Positions 17,692 through 26,406 of a stretch of DNA of 64,000 nt are shown one piece after another. Positions within the stretch are counted from its first letter, which is position 1. Each line of letters begins with the position of its first letter. Made by a program: the position numbers and the translations under genes. A model generated the notes under the pieces. The model searched no databases. It saw only the letters and a program-made list of their open reading frames with translations, and was not told where the DNA came from. The stretch comes from Planobispora rosea. Its GTDB lineage: Bacteria; Actinomycetota; Actinomycetes; Streptosporangiales; Streptosporangiaceae. The stretch is from positions 1-64,000 of the forward strand of contig NZ_BMQP01000012.1 in assembly GCF_014648175.1 (NCBI RefSeq), given 5' to 3'.

Positions 17692-18500
17692 GCGTCCCTC
17701 CGCGTGAAGGAGACCATGCCGGCCGCCACCGCGACGACCGCGTACCCCGCCAGCACGGCCAGCGCCACGAGCGGCGGGAGCGCTCCGGCGCCGGCCTGCG
17801 TGGCGACGGGGTCACCGGCGATCTGCCGTACGAGGGCTATCGGGAACAGCGCGAAGACCCGCGTGTTCCACGGCTCGGGCAGGACACCGGCCACGCCGGG
17901 CAGGACGAACAGCAGGACGGCGACCGAGGCGACCCCGCCCGCGGTGGACCGGGTGACCGTACCCATCCCCAGCCCGAACAGTGCCAGCACGGTCACCGAG
18001 AGCCCGGCCGCGAGCAGCAGGGGCAGGTCGGCGGTGAACGGGCCGGCGTTGAAGCCCATCGTGCGCTCACCCGCGATGATCCGGCTCACCGCGTACGTCG
18101 CCAGCAGGACCGCGTGGCCGACGACGAGCGTCAGGACCGTCAGGACGCCCGTCTTGGCCAGGAACAGCCGCCGCCGGTCGGGGACGGCGACGAGACTGGT
18201 GCGGACCATCCCCGTGGCGTACTCGGAGGTGATCGCCAGCACGCCGAGGACGCCCAGCACCATCTGCAGGAACGGAAGGAACCCGTCCTCCGGCGCCGCG
18301 GCGCGGAAGGCGGCCCGCGCGGCCGGGTCACGACCGTCCCAGACGGTCCCGACGTAGTAGGTCCAGACGGCGCCGAGGAGCACGATCGCGGCGGCGGCGC
18401 CGAGCGCGTGGTGGGTGGAGCGGACGGAGCGCAGCTTCAGCCACTCCGAGGACAGGACGCCGGTCGTCTTCGGCCGCCCCGGGGACAGGGCGCCGGTCAT
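17688..18500 (-). CDS. ABC-2 type transporter permease
   Basis: A 270-residue membrane protein. LSSEWLKLRSVRSTHHALGA is the usual amphipathic start of ABC-2 permeases that work with NatA/CcmA-like ATPases, and VLAITSEYATGMVRTSLVAVP is the conserved EYxxGTxR-type element. About six membrane segments follow. ATG 18500 overlaps the ATPase stop (ATGA at 18497-18500). It is the middle gene of an ATPase-permease-peptidase operon. Confidence 0.9.
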   Translation of the reverse strand: MTGALSPGRPKTTGVLSSEWLKLRSVRSTHHALGAAAAIVLLGAVWTYYVGTVWDGRDPAARAAFRAAAPEDGFLPFLQMVLGVLGVLAITSEYATGMVRTSLVAVPDRRRLFLAKTGVLTVLTLVVGHAVLLATYAVSRIIAGERTMGFNAGPFTADLPLLLAAGLSVTVLALFGLGMGTVTRSTAGGVASVAVLLFVLPGVAGVLPEPWNTRVFALFPIALVRQIAGDPVATQAGAGALPPLVALAVLAGYAVVAVAAGMVSFTRRDA

Positions 18501-19252
18501 CGGGGTGCCCCGTACTCGACGCTCCCGGCGGTCAGTGCCAGGTAGGCGTCCTCCAGCGTCGGATAGCGGCCCGTCAGCTCCTCGACCGTGGTGTCGGCGA
18601 TGAGCCTGCCGCGGCCGATGACGACGAGACGGTCGGCCGTGAGCGCCATCTCGCTCATCAGGTGGCTGGAGAGCAGCACCGTCCTGCCCTCGGCGGCGAG
18701 AGAGCGCAGCAGCTCGCGGATCCAGCGCACCCCCTCGGGGTCGAGCCCGTTGACCGGCTCGTCGAACATCAGCACCTCCGGGTCCCCCAGCAGCGCGGCG
18801 GCGATGCCGAGCCGCTGCTTCATGCCCAGCGAGAACCCGCCGACCAGCCTCCGCGCGACCCCCGTCAGCCCGACCGTCTCCAGCACCTCGGCGACCCGCG
18901 ACGGACCGATCCCGCCCGCGAGGGCCAGGCAGGACAGGTGGTCGAACGCGTTGCGCCCGCCGTGCACCGCGGTGGCGTCCAGCAGCGCCCCCACCGTGTG
19001 CGCCGGCCGGGGGAGCGTGGCGTAGCGCCGCCCTTTCACGAGCGCCTCCCCGGAGGTGGGCGCGTCGAGCCCGAGCACGATGCGCATCGTGGTCGACTTG
19101 CCCGAGCCGTTCGGGCCGAGGAAACCGGTCACGTGTCCCGGCTCCACCCGGAAGGACAGCCCGTCGAGGGCGGCGGTGTCCCCGTAGCGTTTGGTCAGCT
19201 CTCTCACTTCGATCACACACCGACGTTCTCGTACGGCGGGCGCCCCGCACAT
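18497..19252 (-). CDS. ABC transporter ATP-binding protein (drug/antibiotic exporter type)
   Basis: A 251-residue ATPase: Walker A GPNGSGKST, signature FSLGMKQRLGIA, Walker B VLMFDEPVNGLDPEG and switch His in LLSSHLMSE. The family powers ABC-2 exporters, often for lantibiotic self-protection or lipid-linked drugs. ATG 19252 is annotated, but the conserved domain starts at VIEVRELTKRYG, where an in-frame GTG at 19216 would give 239 residues and leave a larger promoter gap to the divergent histidine kinase. Neither start has a clear ribosome binding site. Confidence 0.9.
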   Translation of the reverse strand: MCGAPAVRERRCVIEVRELTKRYGDTAALDGLSFRVEPGHVTGFLGPNGSGKSTTMRIVLGLDAPTSGEALVKGRRYATLPRPAHTVGALLDATAVHGGRNAFDHLSCLALAGGIGPSRVAEVLETVGLTGVARRLVGGFSLGMKQRLGIAAALLGDPEVLMFDEPVNGLDPEGVRWIRELLRSLAAEGRTVLLSSHLMSEMALTADRLVVIGRGRLIADTTVEELTGRYPTLEDAYLALTAGSVEYGAPR

Positions 19253-19263
19253 CGGACCGGGGT

Positions 19264-20535
19264 ATGACCGCCCGGAGGCTGAGGCCGGGCGGCCCGCGGC
19301 CGGATACCGTCGGGGATGTGGACACGGCCCCTTCCCCTACCGTCACGCGTGTGGACACCGCCCCTTCCCCTACCGTCACGCGTGTGGACACGGCCCCCTC
19401 CCCCTTCGCCCGGCGGCTGAGCCGTGGTCAGCTGATCGTGTTCGACTGCCTGGCGGGAGCGGCCGTCTCACTCTTCCTCCTCACGATCGCGGCCCGTTCC
19501 GCCGCCCCGGAGTGGGCCAGGCTCGCGCTGCCCCTCGCGCTCGGGCTGCCGCTGGCCGTGCGGCGGCTCTGGCCGAGGACCGTCTTCTGCGTCGTGCTCG
19601 TACCGGCGGTGGCGGCCATGGCCCTCCAGGTGACGGCCGCCGCGTACGTCGCGCCCGCCTATGCGCTCTACACGGTGGCGCTGACCAGCCGGCGCGGCGG
19701 GCGGACGCCGTCCCAGGGCGTCACCGGGCTCGCCGTGGCGGTGGTGGCCGGGGTGGCGGTGGCGGGGACGCCCGCCCCGTCGACCGGGCTCTTCGGCGGC
19801 GTCATGTTCGGTGTGGCGGCCCTGGTCGGAGCCTGGACGGTGGGACGGGCCGTCGGCGAGCGCCGGGCCTACGCCGCCTGGACCGCCGAGCGGCTGGCCC
19901 GCGACGCGGTGGTGGGGGAGCGGCTGCGCATCGCCCGGGAGCTGCACGACGTGGTCGCGCACAGCATGGGACTGATCGCGATCAAGGCGGGGGTGGCCAA
20001 CCACGTCGTGCGCACCCGCCCCGAGGAGGCGCACGACGCGCTGCGCGTGATCGAGACCGAGAGCCGGAGCGCGCTGGTGGAGATGCGCCGCCTGCTCGGG
20101 GTGCTGCGCGCGGACCCGGCCGGTCCGGGTCCCGTCCCGGGCATCGCCGGGCTCCCCGGCCTGGCCGAGCGGGCGGGGTCGGCGGGCGTCACCGTCGAAC
20201 TCGACGTGCGCGGCGCCGACGGGCTGCCGGAGGGGGTGGGGCTGTCGGTGTACCGGATCGTGCAGGAGGCGCTCACGAACGTGGTCAAACACGCGGCCCC
20301 CGGGCACTGCCGGGTGGCGGTGGAGGCCGTCGGCGGCCGGGGCGGCAGGCGGGTGCGGATCGAGGTGACCGACGACGGCCCCGGGTACGGGACACCGCCG
20401 TCGGAGGGGGAGGGGCACGGGTTGATCGGGATGCGGGAGCGGGTCATGCTGTACGGCGGCGCGTTCGAGGCCGGTCCCGGGCCGGGACGGGGCTTCCGTG
20501 TGGCGGCCTGCCTGCCGTACGAGGAAAAATCGTGA
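19264..20535 (+). CDS. Two-component sensor histidine kinase (HisKA_3 type)
   Basis: A kinase of up to 423 residues. Four to five membrane segments lie between about residues 58 and 195, then RIARELHDVVAHSMGLI with phospho-acceptor His228 (DesK/NarL-type HisKA_3) and a HATPase domain (YRIVQEALTNVVKHA, DDGPGYG, GLIGMRERVMLYGG). The N-terminus contains a 33-nt tandem repeat whose units each begin with GTG; starts at 19264, 19318, 19351 or 19384 are all in frame, and the last would give about 383 residues. Its stop overlaps the response regulator GTG. Divergent from the ABC exporter operon, which it likely controls. Confidence 0.88.
   Translation: MTARRLRPGGPRPDTVGDVDTAPSPTVTRVDTAPSPTVTRVDTAPSPFARRLSRGQLIVFDCLAGAAVSLFLLTIAARSAAPEWARLALPLALGLPLAVRRLWPRTVFCVVLVPAVAAMALQVTAAAYVAPAYALYTVALTSRRGGRTPSQGVTGLAVAVVAGVAVAGTPAPSTGLFGGVMFGVAALVGAWTVGRAVGERRAYAAWTAERLARDAVVGERLRIARELHDVVAHSMGLIAIKAGVANHVVRTRPEEAHDALRVIETESRSALVEMRRLLGVLRADPAGPGPVPGIAGLPGLAERAGSAGVTVELDVRGADGLPEGVGLSVYRIVQEALTNVVKHAAPGHCRVAVEAVGGRGGRRVRIEVTDDGPGYGTPPSEGEGHGLIGMRERVMLYGGAFEAGPGPGRGFRVAACLPYEEKS
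19318..19407 (+). repeat. 33-nt tandem repeat, 2.7 copies, around the kinase start
   Basis: Units at 19318-19350 and 19351-19383 encode VDTAPSPTVTR twice (differing by one silent base); a third, partial unit from 19384 encodes VDTAPSPF. It may be non-coding leader DNA if the kinase starts at the last GTG. Confidence 0.85.
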
Positions 20536-21191
20536 TCCGGGTGCTCATCGCCGACGACCAGGCCCTGATCCGGGGCAGCTTCCGGGTGCTGGTCGAGTCC
20601 GAGCCCGACCTGACGGTGGTCGGTGAGGCCGGGACGGGGGCCGAGGCCGTCGAGCTCACCATGCGGGAGAGCCCCGACGTGGTGGTGATGGACGTGCGCA
20701 TGCCCGAGATGGACGGGATCGAGGCGACCCGGCGGATCGACGGCCGGGCGAGGGTGCTGGTCGTGACCATGTTCGACCTCGACGCCTACGTCTACGCGGC
20801 CCTGCGCGCCGGGGCCGGCGGCTTCCTGCTGAAGGACGCGCCGCCGGCCGACCTGCTCGCCGCGATCAGGGTGGTGGCCTCGGGCGAGGCACTGCTCGCA
20901 CCGGCCGTCACGCGCAGGCTGATCGAGGAGTTCACCCGCGTCCCCGTCCAGCCGGTCGTCCGGGGACTGGAGGGGGTGACCGAGCGGGAGCGGGAGGTGC
21001 TCACGCTGATCGCCCGCGGCCTGTCGAACGCCGAGATCGCCGCCCACCTGCACCTGAGCCTCGCGACGGTCAAGACCCACATCGGCCGCCTGCTCGCCAA
21101 ACTCGCCGCGCGCGACCGCGCCCAGCTCGTCATCGCCGCCTACGAGAGCGGCCTCGTCACCCCGGCGCGAGGCGATGTCCGGCCGGGATGA
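20532..21191 (+). CDS. LuxR/NarL-type response regulator
   Basis: A 219-residue regulator. The receiver domain has acidic pair D8-D9, phospho-acceptor D54 (VVVMDVRMPEMDG) and Lys near 104 (GFLLKDAPP). The LuxR helix-turn-helix is VTEREREVLTLIARGLSNAEIAAHLHLSLATVKTHI. GTG 20532 overlaps the kinase stop (GTGA). The last residues and stop codon fall inside a tandem repeat. Partner of the upstream kinase; the likely target is the divergent ABC exporter operon. Confidence 0.92.
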   Translation: MIRVLIADDQALIRGSFRVLVESEPDLTVVGEAGTGAEAVELTMRESPDVVVMDVRMPEMDGIEATRRIDGRARVLVVTMFDLDAYVYAALRAGAGGFLLKDAPPADLLAAIRVVASGEALLAPAVTRRLIEEFTRVPVQPVVRGLEGVTEREREVLTLIARGLSNAEIAAHLHLSLATVKTHIGRLLAKLAARDRAQLVIAAYESGLVTPARGDVRPG

Positions 21192-21246
21192 GAGGCGGTC
21201 CGCGGGGGCGGCGATGTCCGGCCGGGATGAGGCGGTCCGCCGGGGC
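21171..21246. repeat. About 38-nt tandem repeat across the response-regulator stop codon
   Basis: Units at 21171-21209 (39 nt) and 21210-21246 (37 nt) share the core GCGATGTCCGGCCGGGATGA, and a third partial copy follows to about 21259. The first unit holds the stop codon at 21189-21191. Confidence 0.85.
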
Positions 21247-21268
21247 GGTGACGTCCGGCAGAGGCGGG

Positions 21269-22306
21269 TCAGCCCGCCGGGGGCGGGGCGGTGCTGCCGC
21301 GGGGGACGAGCCGGGCCGCCCGGTCCTCGAAGCCGGTGATCTCCCCGCCGGTGACCTCACCCTCCCCGGCGACCAGCGAGAGCAGGGTCCTGGCGGCGTG
21401 GGCGCCGTAGGCGGGGATGTCACGGCTGAGCGCGGTCAGCGCGGGGCGGACCACCTGGGAGAGCGGGGAGTCGTCCCACGCCACGATGGACAGGTCCCCC
21501 GGCACGTCGAGCCGCATCTCCTGGGCCGCGGACAGGCCGGCCACGGCCATGATGTCGTTGTCGTAGACGATCGCGGTCGGCCGGGCGGGCGAGCCGATCA
21601 GGCGGCGGGTGGCCCGCGCGCCCTCATCTCCGGTGTAGTCGGTGTGCATGATGGTGTGGCTCTCCAGCCCGAGCTCCCGGCACACGGCGGTGAAGGCCTG
21701 GTCGCGCAGGACGGTGTGGACGAGCTCGGGCAGCCCGGCGACCCGGGCGATCCGGCGGTGCCCCAGCGCCGTCAGATACTCGACGGCCTCCCGGACGGCC
21801 ACGGTGTCGTCGGACCAGACGGGTACGAGCGTGCCCGCCTCCGAGGGGTGGCCGAGCACGACGACCGGCAGCCCGAGTTCCTCCAGCTCGGTGACGCGCG
21901 GGTCGGAGAAGCGCAGGTCCACCAGGATCGCGCCGTCCACCCGCCGCTCGCCCCACCAGCGCCGGTAGATCTCCACCTCCTGCCCGGGATCGGTCACCAC
22001 CTGGAGCATCAACGCGTACGACCGGGCCGAGAGCTCGCTCTCGATCCCGCTGATCAACTCCATGAAGAACGGCTCGACGCCCAGGATCCGGGCCGGGCGG
22101 CACACGGTCAGGCCGATGGTGTGGGCCCGCGCCCCGCTGAGCGCGCGCGCCGCGCTGTTGGGGCGCCAGCCGATCTCCTCGGCGATGGCCTTGATGACGG
22201 CCCGTTTCGCCTCCGACACCCCGGGGCGGTCGTTCAGCGCGTAGGAGACCGCCACTTTGGACACGCCCGCCCGGCGAGCGATATCGGCGATCGTCGGTCG
22301 CTTCAC
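21269..22306 (-). CDS. LacI family transcriptional regulator (CebR-like)
   Basis: A 345-residue repressor. The N-terminal helix-turn-helix is TIADIARRAGVSKVAVSYALNDRPGVS and the hinge helix RPNSAARALSG; the rest is a periplasmic-binding-like effector domain (HTIGLTVCRPA, GAILVDLRFSDPRV, TAIVYDNDIMAVAGL). The recognition helix and hinge resemble CebR of Streptomyces and CelR of Thermobifida, which bind TGGGAGCGCTCCCA and release it on cellobiose or cello-oligosaccharides. Exactly that 14-mer stands in the divergent promoter, so it most likely represses the importer and mannosidase operon. The inducer is unproven. Confidence 0.9.
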   Translation of the reverse strand: MKRPTIADIARRAGVSKVAVSYALNDRPGVSEAKRAVIKAIAEEIGWRPNSAARALSGARAHTIGLTVCRPARILGVEPFFMELISGIESELSARSYALMLQVVTDPGQEVEIYRRWWGERRVDGAILVDLRFSDPRVTELEELGLPVVVLGHPSEAGTLVPVWSDDTVAVREAVEYLTALGHRRIARVAGLPELVHTVLRDQAFTAVCRELGLESHTIMHTDYTGDEGARATRRLIGSPARPTAIVYDNDIMAVAGLSAAQEMRLDVPGDLSIVAWDDSPLSQVVRPALTALSRDIPAYGAHAARTLLSLVAGEGEVTGGEITGFEDRAARLVPRGSTAPPPAG

Positions 22307-22693
22307 TGAACCCCCTGGTTGAACCGATTAATCATGTGTCGAGCAGACTTTACTCCCGGTGTCCGCGCGCGGTAGCACTCTCTCTGTCCCTTGGCCCGGA
22401 GGACCTCCCGGGAGACGTCTCAAACGAGTCACGGCTATTGACGGCGCGGTTACGCGGAATTTACGTTCGCCGTACTTACCCGGTTCACCGTTTCGGCGGC
22501 GTGAGCGGGGAGTGCCGACTGCCTGTCCGCGGGTGGTGGGGGACACCCCCCTCCCTGTGGTTCGGGAAAGGGGACGTGCGTGCCTACGACGTGGGAGCGC
22601 TCCCACTGCCGGAGGATCTCTGACCTCCGGATTCTCATCGGGGCTGGAAGACGTTCGGACCTCCGCACAGTGCGCGGGGGAAGGAGAGAGACG
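22307..22693. other. 387-bp divergent promoter region (LacI gene / oligosaccharide importer)
   Basis: It holds the CebR-type operator at 22591-22606. A weak -10 (TACGAC, 22585-22590) abuts the operator, with TTCGGG 18 bases upstream as a poor -35. A second candidate promoter is TTGACG (22438-22443) and TACGTT (22462-22467). On the LacI side, the small palindromes GGTTGAACC (22317-22325) and GATTAATC (22326-22333) lie close to the LacI start. The reading frames that cross this region lack protein-like composition. Confidence 0.5.
22591..22606. promoter_or_regulatory. CebR/CelR-type operator
   Basis: GTGGGAGCGCTCCCAC is a perfect 16-bp palindrome containing the full TGGGAGCGCTCCCA box known for CebR and CelR. 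It is about 90 bp upstream of the binding-protein ATG and next to a LacI-family gene. Confidence 0.9.
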
Positions 22694-24451
22694 ATGCGAA
22701 ACCCCGTGCGGATCGTGATCCCGGTCCTGGCCGCGGGCCTGCTCGCCGCGGCCTGTACGAGCGGCGAGCCCACGCCCGCCCCGCAGAACACCCAGGCGGG
22801 GAACACGTCCGCCGTCAACCCGGCCAACCCCAACTCGCTGCCGCGCCACGAGACGCTCTACACCAGCGGCACGCAGTGGGGCCCGCCGTCCAACTTCAAC
22901 CCGATCCGCGAGTGGGACTACGCGACCGGGACGGAGGGGCTGGTCTACGAGTCGCTGTTCCACTTCGACCCGAACACCTCCAAGCTCGTCCCGTGGCTGG
23001 CCGAGAGCGGGAGCTGGACGGACGACAAGACCTACGAGATCAAGCTCCGCCAGGGCGTCACCTGGTCGGACGGGAAGCCCTTCACGGCCAAGGACGTCGT
23101 CTTCACCCTCGAACTCGGCAAGATGGAGACGGTTCCGTTCCACAACATCTGGGAGTGGATCGAGAAGGCCGAGGCGGTCGACGACCAGACCGTGAGGGTC
23201 ACCTTCTCCACGGCCAACTACCAGGAGTGGGACTTCCAGCTCTACAGCCGGGCCATCGTGCCCCAGCACGTCTGGCAGGGCCGCTCCGAGCAGGAGGTGC
23301 TGGACGGCAAGAACGAGAACCCGGTCGGCACCGGCGCCTACACGTACATGAGCCACGACCAGGACCGGGTCATCTGGCAGCGCCGCGACAACTGGTGGGG
23401 CAAGACGGCGCTCAACATGGAGCCCAAGCCCAAGTACATCGTCGACATCGTCAACTCCAGCAACGAGGTGGCGATGGGCCTGCTGCTGCAGAAGGGCATG
23501 GACCTCAGCAACAACTTCCTCCCCGGCGCGGCGAACCTGGTCAAGGGCAACTTCGGCATCTCCACCTACTACCCCGAGCCGCCGTACATGCTCTCGGCCA
23601 ACACCGCCTTCCTGGTGCTCAACACCACCAAGAAGCCGATGGACGACCCGGCCTTCCGCAAGGCCCTCGCCAGCTCGATCAACACCAAGCAGATCGTCGA
23701 GGGCGTCTACGGGAACCTGGTCAAGCCCGCCAGCCCGACCGGTCTGCTGCCCCAGTGGGAGCAGTTCGTCGACCAGGGCGTGGTGGGTCAGAGCGGCTTC
23801 TCCTACGACGTGGGCAAGGCCAAGAAGATGCTGGCCGACGCGGGTTACCGGGACCGCGACGGCGACGGGCTGGTGGAGAACAAGGACGGCTCGAAGATCG
23901 ATCTGAGCATCATCGTGCCCTCCGGCTGGACCGACTGGATGGAGGCGATCCGGGTCATCTCGGCCAGCGCGAAGGAGGCGGGGATCAGCGTCACCCCCGA
24001 CTTCCCCGACTTCAACGCCCTGGTCGACAGGCGGAGCAAGGGCGACTTCGACATGCTCATCAACAACGAGCGCCAGCTGTCGAACACCCCGTGGACCTAC
24101 TACGACTACATGTTCCAGCTCCCGATCCAGAAGACGCAGAACACGGTCAACTTCGGCCGGTACGAGAACAAGGAGCTCTGGAAGCTGGTCCAGCAGCTCG
24201 ACCAGGTCAAGACGGACGACGTCGAGGGCATGAAGAAGGCCATCTCCGAGATCCAGAAGATCCACCTGGAGGAGCTGCCGATCATCCCGCTCTGGTACAA
24301 CGGTCTGTGGTCCCAGGTCAGCAACACGACCTGGAAGAACTGGCCGTCCTCGGTGGGCAACGCGCCCAAGACGGCACCCACGATGTGGCGCAACTGGATG
24401 GAGCTGGGCGGGTTCGAGACGCTCACGCAGCTGCAGCCCAACGCCTCCTGA
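22694..24451 (+). CDS. ABC transporter substrate-binding lipoprotein (family 5, Opp/Dpp-like)
   Basis: A 585-residue extracellular binding protein with lipobox LAAAC and a Pro/Thr/Asn-rich linker. Family-5 features include GLVYESLFHFDPNTSKLVPWLA, LRQGVTWSDGKPFTAKDVVFTLE and NPVGTGAYTYMSH. Family 5 is named for peptides, but members bind cello- and manno-oligosaccharides in Thermotoga and related systems. The CebR box upstream and the mannosidase downstream argue for a sugar here. AAGGAG lies before ATG 22694, which begins a clear signal sequence. A strong hairpin follows the stop. Confidence 0.92.
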   Translation: MRNPVRIVIPVLAAGLLAAACTSGEPTPAPQNTQAGNTSAVNPANPNSLPRHETLYTSGTQWGPPSNFNPIREWDYATGTEGLVYESLFHFDPNTSKLVPWLAESGSWTDDKTYEIKLRQGVTWSDGKPFTAKDVVFTLELGKMETVPFHNIWEWIEKAEAVDDQTVRVTFSTANYQEWDFQLYSRAIVPQHVWQGRSEQEVLDGKNENPVGTGAYTYMSHDQDRVIWQRRDNWWGKTALNMEPKPKYIVDIVNSSNEVAMGLLLQKGMDLSNNFLPGAANLVKGNFGISTYYPEPPYMLSANTAFLVLNTTKKPMDDPAFRKALASSINTKQIVEGVYGNLVKPASPTGLLPQWEQFVDQGVVGQSGFSYDVGKAKKMLADAGYRDRDGDGLVENKDGSKIDLSIIVPSGWTDWMEAIRVISASAKEAGISVTPDFPDFNALVDRRSKGDFDMLINNERQLSNTPWTYYDYMFQLPIQKTQNTVNFGRYENKELWKLVQQLDQVKTDDVEGMKKAISEIQKIHLEELPIIPLWYNGLWSQVSNTTWKNWPSSVGNAPKTAPTMWRNWMELGGFETLTQLQPNAS

Positions 24452-24461
24452 CCGAATGACC

Positions 24462-24500
24462 CCGCCCCCTCCTTCCTCCTCCTCCGGGGGGAGGGGGCGG
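24462..24500 (+). terminator. Strong intra-operon hairpin after the binding-protein gene
   Basis: CCGCCCCCTCC (24462-24472) and GGAGGGGGCGG (24490-24500) form a perfect 11-bp stem with a 17-base pyrimidine-rich loop. Placed between the binding-protein and permease genes, it probably makes partial termination or 3' protection so that binding protein exceeds membrane components. Confidence 0.7.
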
Positions 24501-24520
24501 CCTGTCCTGGGAGACTCCTC

Positions 24521-25516
24521 GTGCGCCGATACTTCGGTCGGAAACTTCTGGTCTACGGGCTGACGTTCTTCGTCGCCGTCACGATCAACTGGATGGTCCC
24601 GCGGTTCATGCCGGGCGATCCGATCTCGAGCATGGTCGCGAGAGCGGGGGCGAGCAATCCCGCGGCGGCGGAGACGATGCGGGCCTACTACACCGAGCTC
24701 TTCGGCCTCGACCAGCCGATCTGGCAGCAATACCTCAACTTCTGGGCGGCCCTGTTCCAAGGTGACTTCGGGATCAGCATCTGGGCGTTCCCCAGCCCGG
24801 TGAGCGAGGTCATCCTGGGGGCCGTGCCGTACACGCTGGCACTGATGATCCCGGCGGTGCTGCTCAGCTGGGTCGTGGGCAACTGGTTCGGGGCCTTCGC
24901 CGCCCGGCGCAAGGCACTGGACAACGCGGTCCTGCCGGTCGGATACGTCCTGACCGCGATGCCGTACATGTGGCTGGCGGTGCTCCTGGCCTGGGGGCTG
25001 GGGGTCGTCGCGGGGATCTTCCCGGTCGCGGGGGGCTACAGCTTCTCGATGCGGCCCAACTGGTCCTGGGACTTCATCCTCGACCTGCTCCACCACTGGA
25101 CGCTCCCGTTCGCCTCCCTCTTCCTGGTCGCGCTCGGCGGCTGGGCGATCGGCATGCGGAACATGATCATCTATGAGCTGGAGTCGGACTACTCGAACTA
25201 CCTGTCCGCGCTCGGCGCGCCGCAGCGGCTGATCCGCAGGTACGCCTTCAGGAACGCGGTCCTGCCGCAGATCACCGGCCTGGCGCTGCAACTGGGCGTG
25301 CTGGTGGCGGGCGCCCTGGTGACCGAGATCGTCTTCTCCTATCCCGGGCTGGGCAGCCTGATCCTCAAGGCGATCCAGAACCAGGACTTCTTCCTGCTGC
25401 AGGGCACGTTCCTGTTCATCGTGCTCGGCGTCCTGATCGCCAACTTCATCATCGACATCGTCTACGTCGTGGTCGATCCCCGGACGCGGGCGGGAATGGC
25501 GGGTGCGCAGGCATGA
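24521..25516 (+). CDS. ABC transporter permease, DppB/OppB type
   Basis: A 331-residue permease starting at GTG 24521 with GGGAG upstream. The first membrane segment (YGLTFFVAVTINWMVPRFMPGDP) and the RAxxLGxxxxxIxRxYxFRNAxLP element (SALGAPQRLIRRYAFRNAVLP) are typical of DppB. It ends with the usual FIIDIVYVVVDPRTR tail. Its stop overlaps the next ATG. Confidence 0.93.
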   Translation: MRRYFGRKLLVYGLTFFVAVTINWMVPRFMPGDPISSMVARAGASNPAAAETMRAYYTELFGLDQPIWQQYLNFWAALFQGDFGISIWAFPSPVSEVILGAVPYTLALMIPAVLLSWVVGNWFGAFAARRKALDNAVLPVGYVLTAMPYMWLAVLLAWGLGVVAGIFPVAGGYSFSMRPNWSWDFILDLLHHWTLPFASLFLVALGGWAIGMRNMIIYELESDYSNYLSALGAPQRLIRRYAFRNAVLPQITGLALQLGVLVAGALVTEIVFSYPGLGSLILKAIQNQDFFLLQGTFLFIVLGVLIANFIIDIVYVVVDPRTRAGMAGAQA

Positions 25517-26406
25517 CGGCACTTCAGGAAGTCCCCGCCCAGGACGCGGCGGCCCCCGCGGCCGTACGGCGTGAGGCCCTGCACTTCGCCCTGCGCAACG
25601 GCAAGCTGGTGACCGGCCTGGCCATCGTCCTGCTCCTGCTCCTGCTGGGCCTGCTCGGCCCCGTGCTGATCGGCGGGACACCCAACGCGTACGGCACCCA
25701 GCCCATGCAGCCGCCCTCGGGGGAGCACTGGTTCGGTACCACGACGTTCGGCCAGGACGTCTTCACCCAGTTCGTGCACGGCCTGCGCACGACCTTCGCG
25801 GTCGGCGTCCTCGGCGGCGGCATCGCCGCGGTCATCGGCATGCTGGTCGGCTTCGTCGCCGGCTACCGGGGCGGGCTGGTCGACGAGGCGCTGAACATGC
25901 TCACCAACATCGTCCTCGTCATCCCCACGCTGGCCGTACTGCTGATCATCAACGCCTACCTGGGCGTGCGCAGCGTCGGCGCGCAGGCCCTGTTCATCGG
26001 CCTGACCTCCTGGCCGTGGGCGGCGCGGGCGATCAGGGCGCAGACGTTCTCGCTGCGCACCCGCGACTTCGTGGACCTGGCCAGGCTCAGCGGGGCGAGC
26101 ACCTGGAGGATCATCACCAGGGAGATCGCGCCGAACATGAGCTCCTACCTGTTCATGACGTTCATCCTGCTGTTCGGCGGCTCGATCCTCATCGCCTCCT
26201 CGCTCGACTTCATCGGGCTCGGCCCCACCGAGGGCATCTCGCTCGGGCTGATGCTGCAGAACGCCAACCAGTGGAGCGCGATGCAGCTGGGCATGTGGTG
26301 GTGGTTCATCCCGCCGGGCGCCGGGATCACCGCGGTGGTGGGCGCCCTGTACGTCGCCAACGTCGGCCTCGACGAGGTCTTCAACCCGAAGCTGAGGGAG
26401 ACATGA
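25513..26406 (+). CDS. ABC transporter permease, DppC/OppC type
   Basis: A 297-residue permease. It has a cytoplasmic N-terminus, a membrane segment near residues 30-55, the HWFGTTTFGQDVFTQFVHGLRTT motif of DppC, and the EAA-like loop DLARLSGASTWRIITREIAPN. ATG 25513 overlaps the DppB-type stop, and its own stop overlaps the next ATG at 26403. Forms the channel with the preceding permease. Confidence 0.93.
   Translation: MTALQEVPAQDAAAPAAVRREALHFALRNGKLVTGLAIVLLLLLLGLLGPVLIGGTPNAYGTQPMQPPSGEHWFGTTTFGQDVFTQFVHGLRTTFAVGVLGGGIAAVIGMLVGFVAGYRGGLVDEALNMLTNIVLVIPTLAVLLIINAYLGVRSVGAQALFIGLTSWPWAARAIRAQTFSLRTRDFVDLARLSGASTWRIITREIAPNMSSYLFMTFILLFGGSILIASSLDFIGLGPTEGISLGLMLQNANQWSAMQLGMWWWFIPPGAGITAVVGALYVANVGLDEVFNPKLRET

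Noticed and set aside
22328-25681. Minus-strand frame of about 1120 codons over the importer genes
   Set aside because: No domain, no ribosome binding site, and fully covered by conserved plus-strand genes.
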